This document shows, piece after piece, positions 12,267-12,730 of a stretch of DNA of 12,730 nt (the first letter of the stretch is position 1; each line of letters starts with the position of its first letter). The DNA comes from Piscirickettsiaceae bacterium. Its GTDB lineage: Bacteria > Pseudomonadota > Gammaproteobacteria > Nitrosococcales > Methylophagaceae. The notes under the pieces were generated by a model. That model was not told the DNA's origin and searched no databases. It saw only the letters and a list, made by a program, of their open reading frames with translations. The stretch is from positions 1 to 12,730 of the forward strand of contig JABGUA010000206.1 of assembly GCA_018646825.1 (NCBI GenBank), written 5' to 3'. The position numbers and the translations under genes were made by a program.

Positions 12267-12497
12267 CTTCTTTTCCTCACTTTATAAAGAAATGTGACGC
12301 CTAAGCCGTACACAGTTTCTGGGCGCGTTAACCAAAAAGAACAAAGAATATTTCTTTCTCAGACTGGCTAACATTATGTGTCTCTAATGCAGATTAAGAT
12401 GTTTTCTATAACGGCATTAAATTGTGTTTTAGAGATGTTCGTTATCTTGTTAAATGGCTTGTTCAGGGCCACTCTAGATAATCTCTGTTGTGGGTTT
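12267..12497 (-). promoter_or_regulatory. Gap upstream of the ferredoxin gene
   Basis: About 230 bp between the monooxygenase terminator and the ferredoxin. If the terminator is efficient, a promoter for the ferredoxin-GST-reductase unit must lie here, but I find no convincing sigma70 or sigma54 pair. No reading frame of note and no strong repeat was seen. Confidence 0.35.
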
Positions 12498-12534
12498 AAA
12501 AAAGATGGGCCCGAAGTGTTAGCTCCGGGCCCAT
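12495..12534 (-). terminator. Strong GC-rich terminator after the monooxygenase gene
   Basis: ATGGGCCCG (12505-12513) pairs perfectly with CGGGCCCAT (12526-12534), with a 12-nt loop. On the minus strand the stem is followed by CTTTTTTAAA. It begins 12 nt after the stop codon of the monooxygenase fragment. Confidence 0.93.
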
Positions 12535-12546
12535 TTTGAGGCTTAC

Positions 12547-12730
12547 TTAGATTCTAGCGTAAGAATCATGGTTCTCAGGCATTGTGTAGCCAGCTTGAGC
12601 ATTGATTCTAGCAGCAATTTCTAATTCGCCTTCAGTAGCAAAGTCTCTATCCCATGTTGCTAATTTTTTCTTCATCATCATGTGATATAGAGGTGGAATT
12701 AACGCTACAGTAAACTCTGTAAAGTAACCC
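12547..12730 (-). CDS. Membrane-bound di-iron monooxygenase, AlkB/XylM type (C-terminal 60 residues only)
   Basis: Only the last 60 residues lie in the window; the eight-histidine di-iron site and membrane helices are outside it. The segment 'GYFTEFTVALIPPLYHMMMKKKLATWDRDFATEGELEIAARINAQAGY' resembles the C-terminal tail of alkane/xylene/cymene hydroxylases of the membrane fatty-acid hydroxylase superfamily, where a hydrophobic stretch with a 'LIPPL' motif is followed by a basic and then a 'W-D' segment. The downstream XylA-like reductase supports the XylM/CymAa side of the family over AlkB, which uses rubredoxin. It would hydroxylate a methyl group or alkyl chain at the inner membrane. The gene is followed at once by a strong terminator. 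Confidence 0.65.
   Translation of the reverse strand, partial: GYFTEFTVALIPPLYHMMMKKKLATWDRDFATEGELEIAARINAQAGYTMPENHDSYARI

Noticed and set aside
1..12730. CRISPR array, tRNA, rRNA or insertion sequence
   Set aside because: I saw no regularly spaced repeats, no tRNA-like cloverleaf, no rRNA signature and no transposase-like reading frame.

Overview
The window reads as a chromosome segment of a moderately AT-rich marine-type gammaproteobacterium that oxidises reduced sulfur and probably hydrocarbons. The gene set (a full Sox operon including soxCD, next to an aromatic/alkane-type monooxygenase electron-transfer cluster with a FadL-type porin) recalls Cycloclasticus/Methylophaga-like Piscirickettsiaceae. 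That placement is inference, because no rRNA or other phylogenetic marker is present. Every convincing protein gene lies on the minus strand, so the biological order runs from high to low coordinates.

Hydrocarbon side (12730 to about 8200): the C-terminal end of a membrane-bound di-iron monooxygenase of the AlkB/XylM type is followed by a strong terminator. Next come a very short divergent ferredoxin, a glutathione S-transferase, a XylA-like [2Fe-2S]/FAD/NADH reductase and a 67-residue two-helix membrane protein, ended by another strong terminator. A FadL/TodX-type outer-membrane channel with its own terminator follows. Together these suggest uptake (FadL), oxidation (monooxygenase), electron supply (reductase, perhaps the ferredoxin) and detoxification of a reactive product (GST).

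Middle (8180 to 5923): an exported group-1 truncated haemoglobin, then a 398-residue protein that looks like two degenerate methyltransferase folds in tandem and has a very good sigma70-type promoter of its own. Its gene is bracketed by a 13-bp direct repeat. A 365-bp gene-free stretch rich in small repeats and dyads follows, upstream of soxC.

Sulfur side (5922 to 1): soxC-soxD-soxX-soxY-soxZ-soxA-soxK-soxL, tightly packed with gaps of 4 to 40 bp (soxC and soxD overlap), then an intrinsic terminator, then the 5' part of soxB running off the window edge. SoxXAK loads thiosulfate onto the SoxYZ carrier, SoxB releases sulfate, SoxCD oxidises the carrier-bound sulfane sulfur, and SoxL is a periplasmic rhodanese. 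Presence of SoxCD predicts complete oxidation of thiosulfate to sulfate without obligatory sulfur globules.

The points most worth following up are the terminator placed 26 nt before the soxB start, the truncated haemoglobin with a substituted distal pocket, the unrecognised tandem methyltransferase-like gene between two direct repeats, the GST embedded in a monooxygenase electron-transfer operon, and a possible plus-strand small RNA near 9842-9955.
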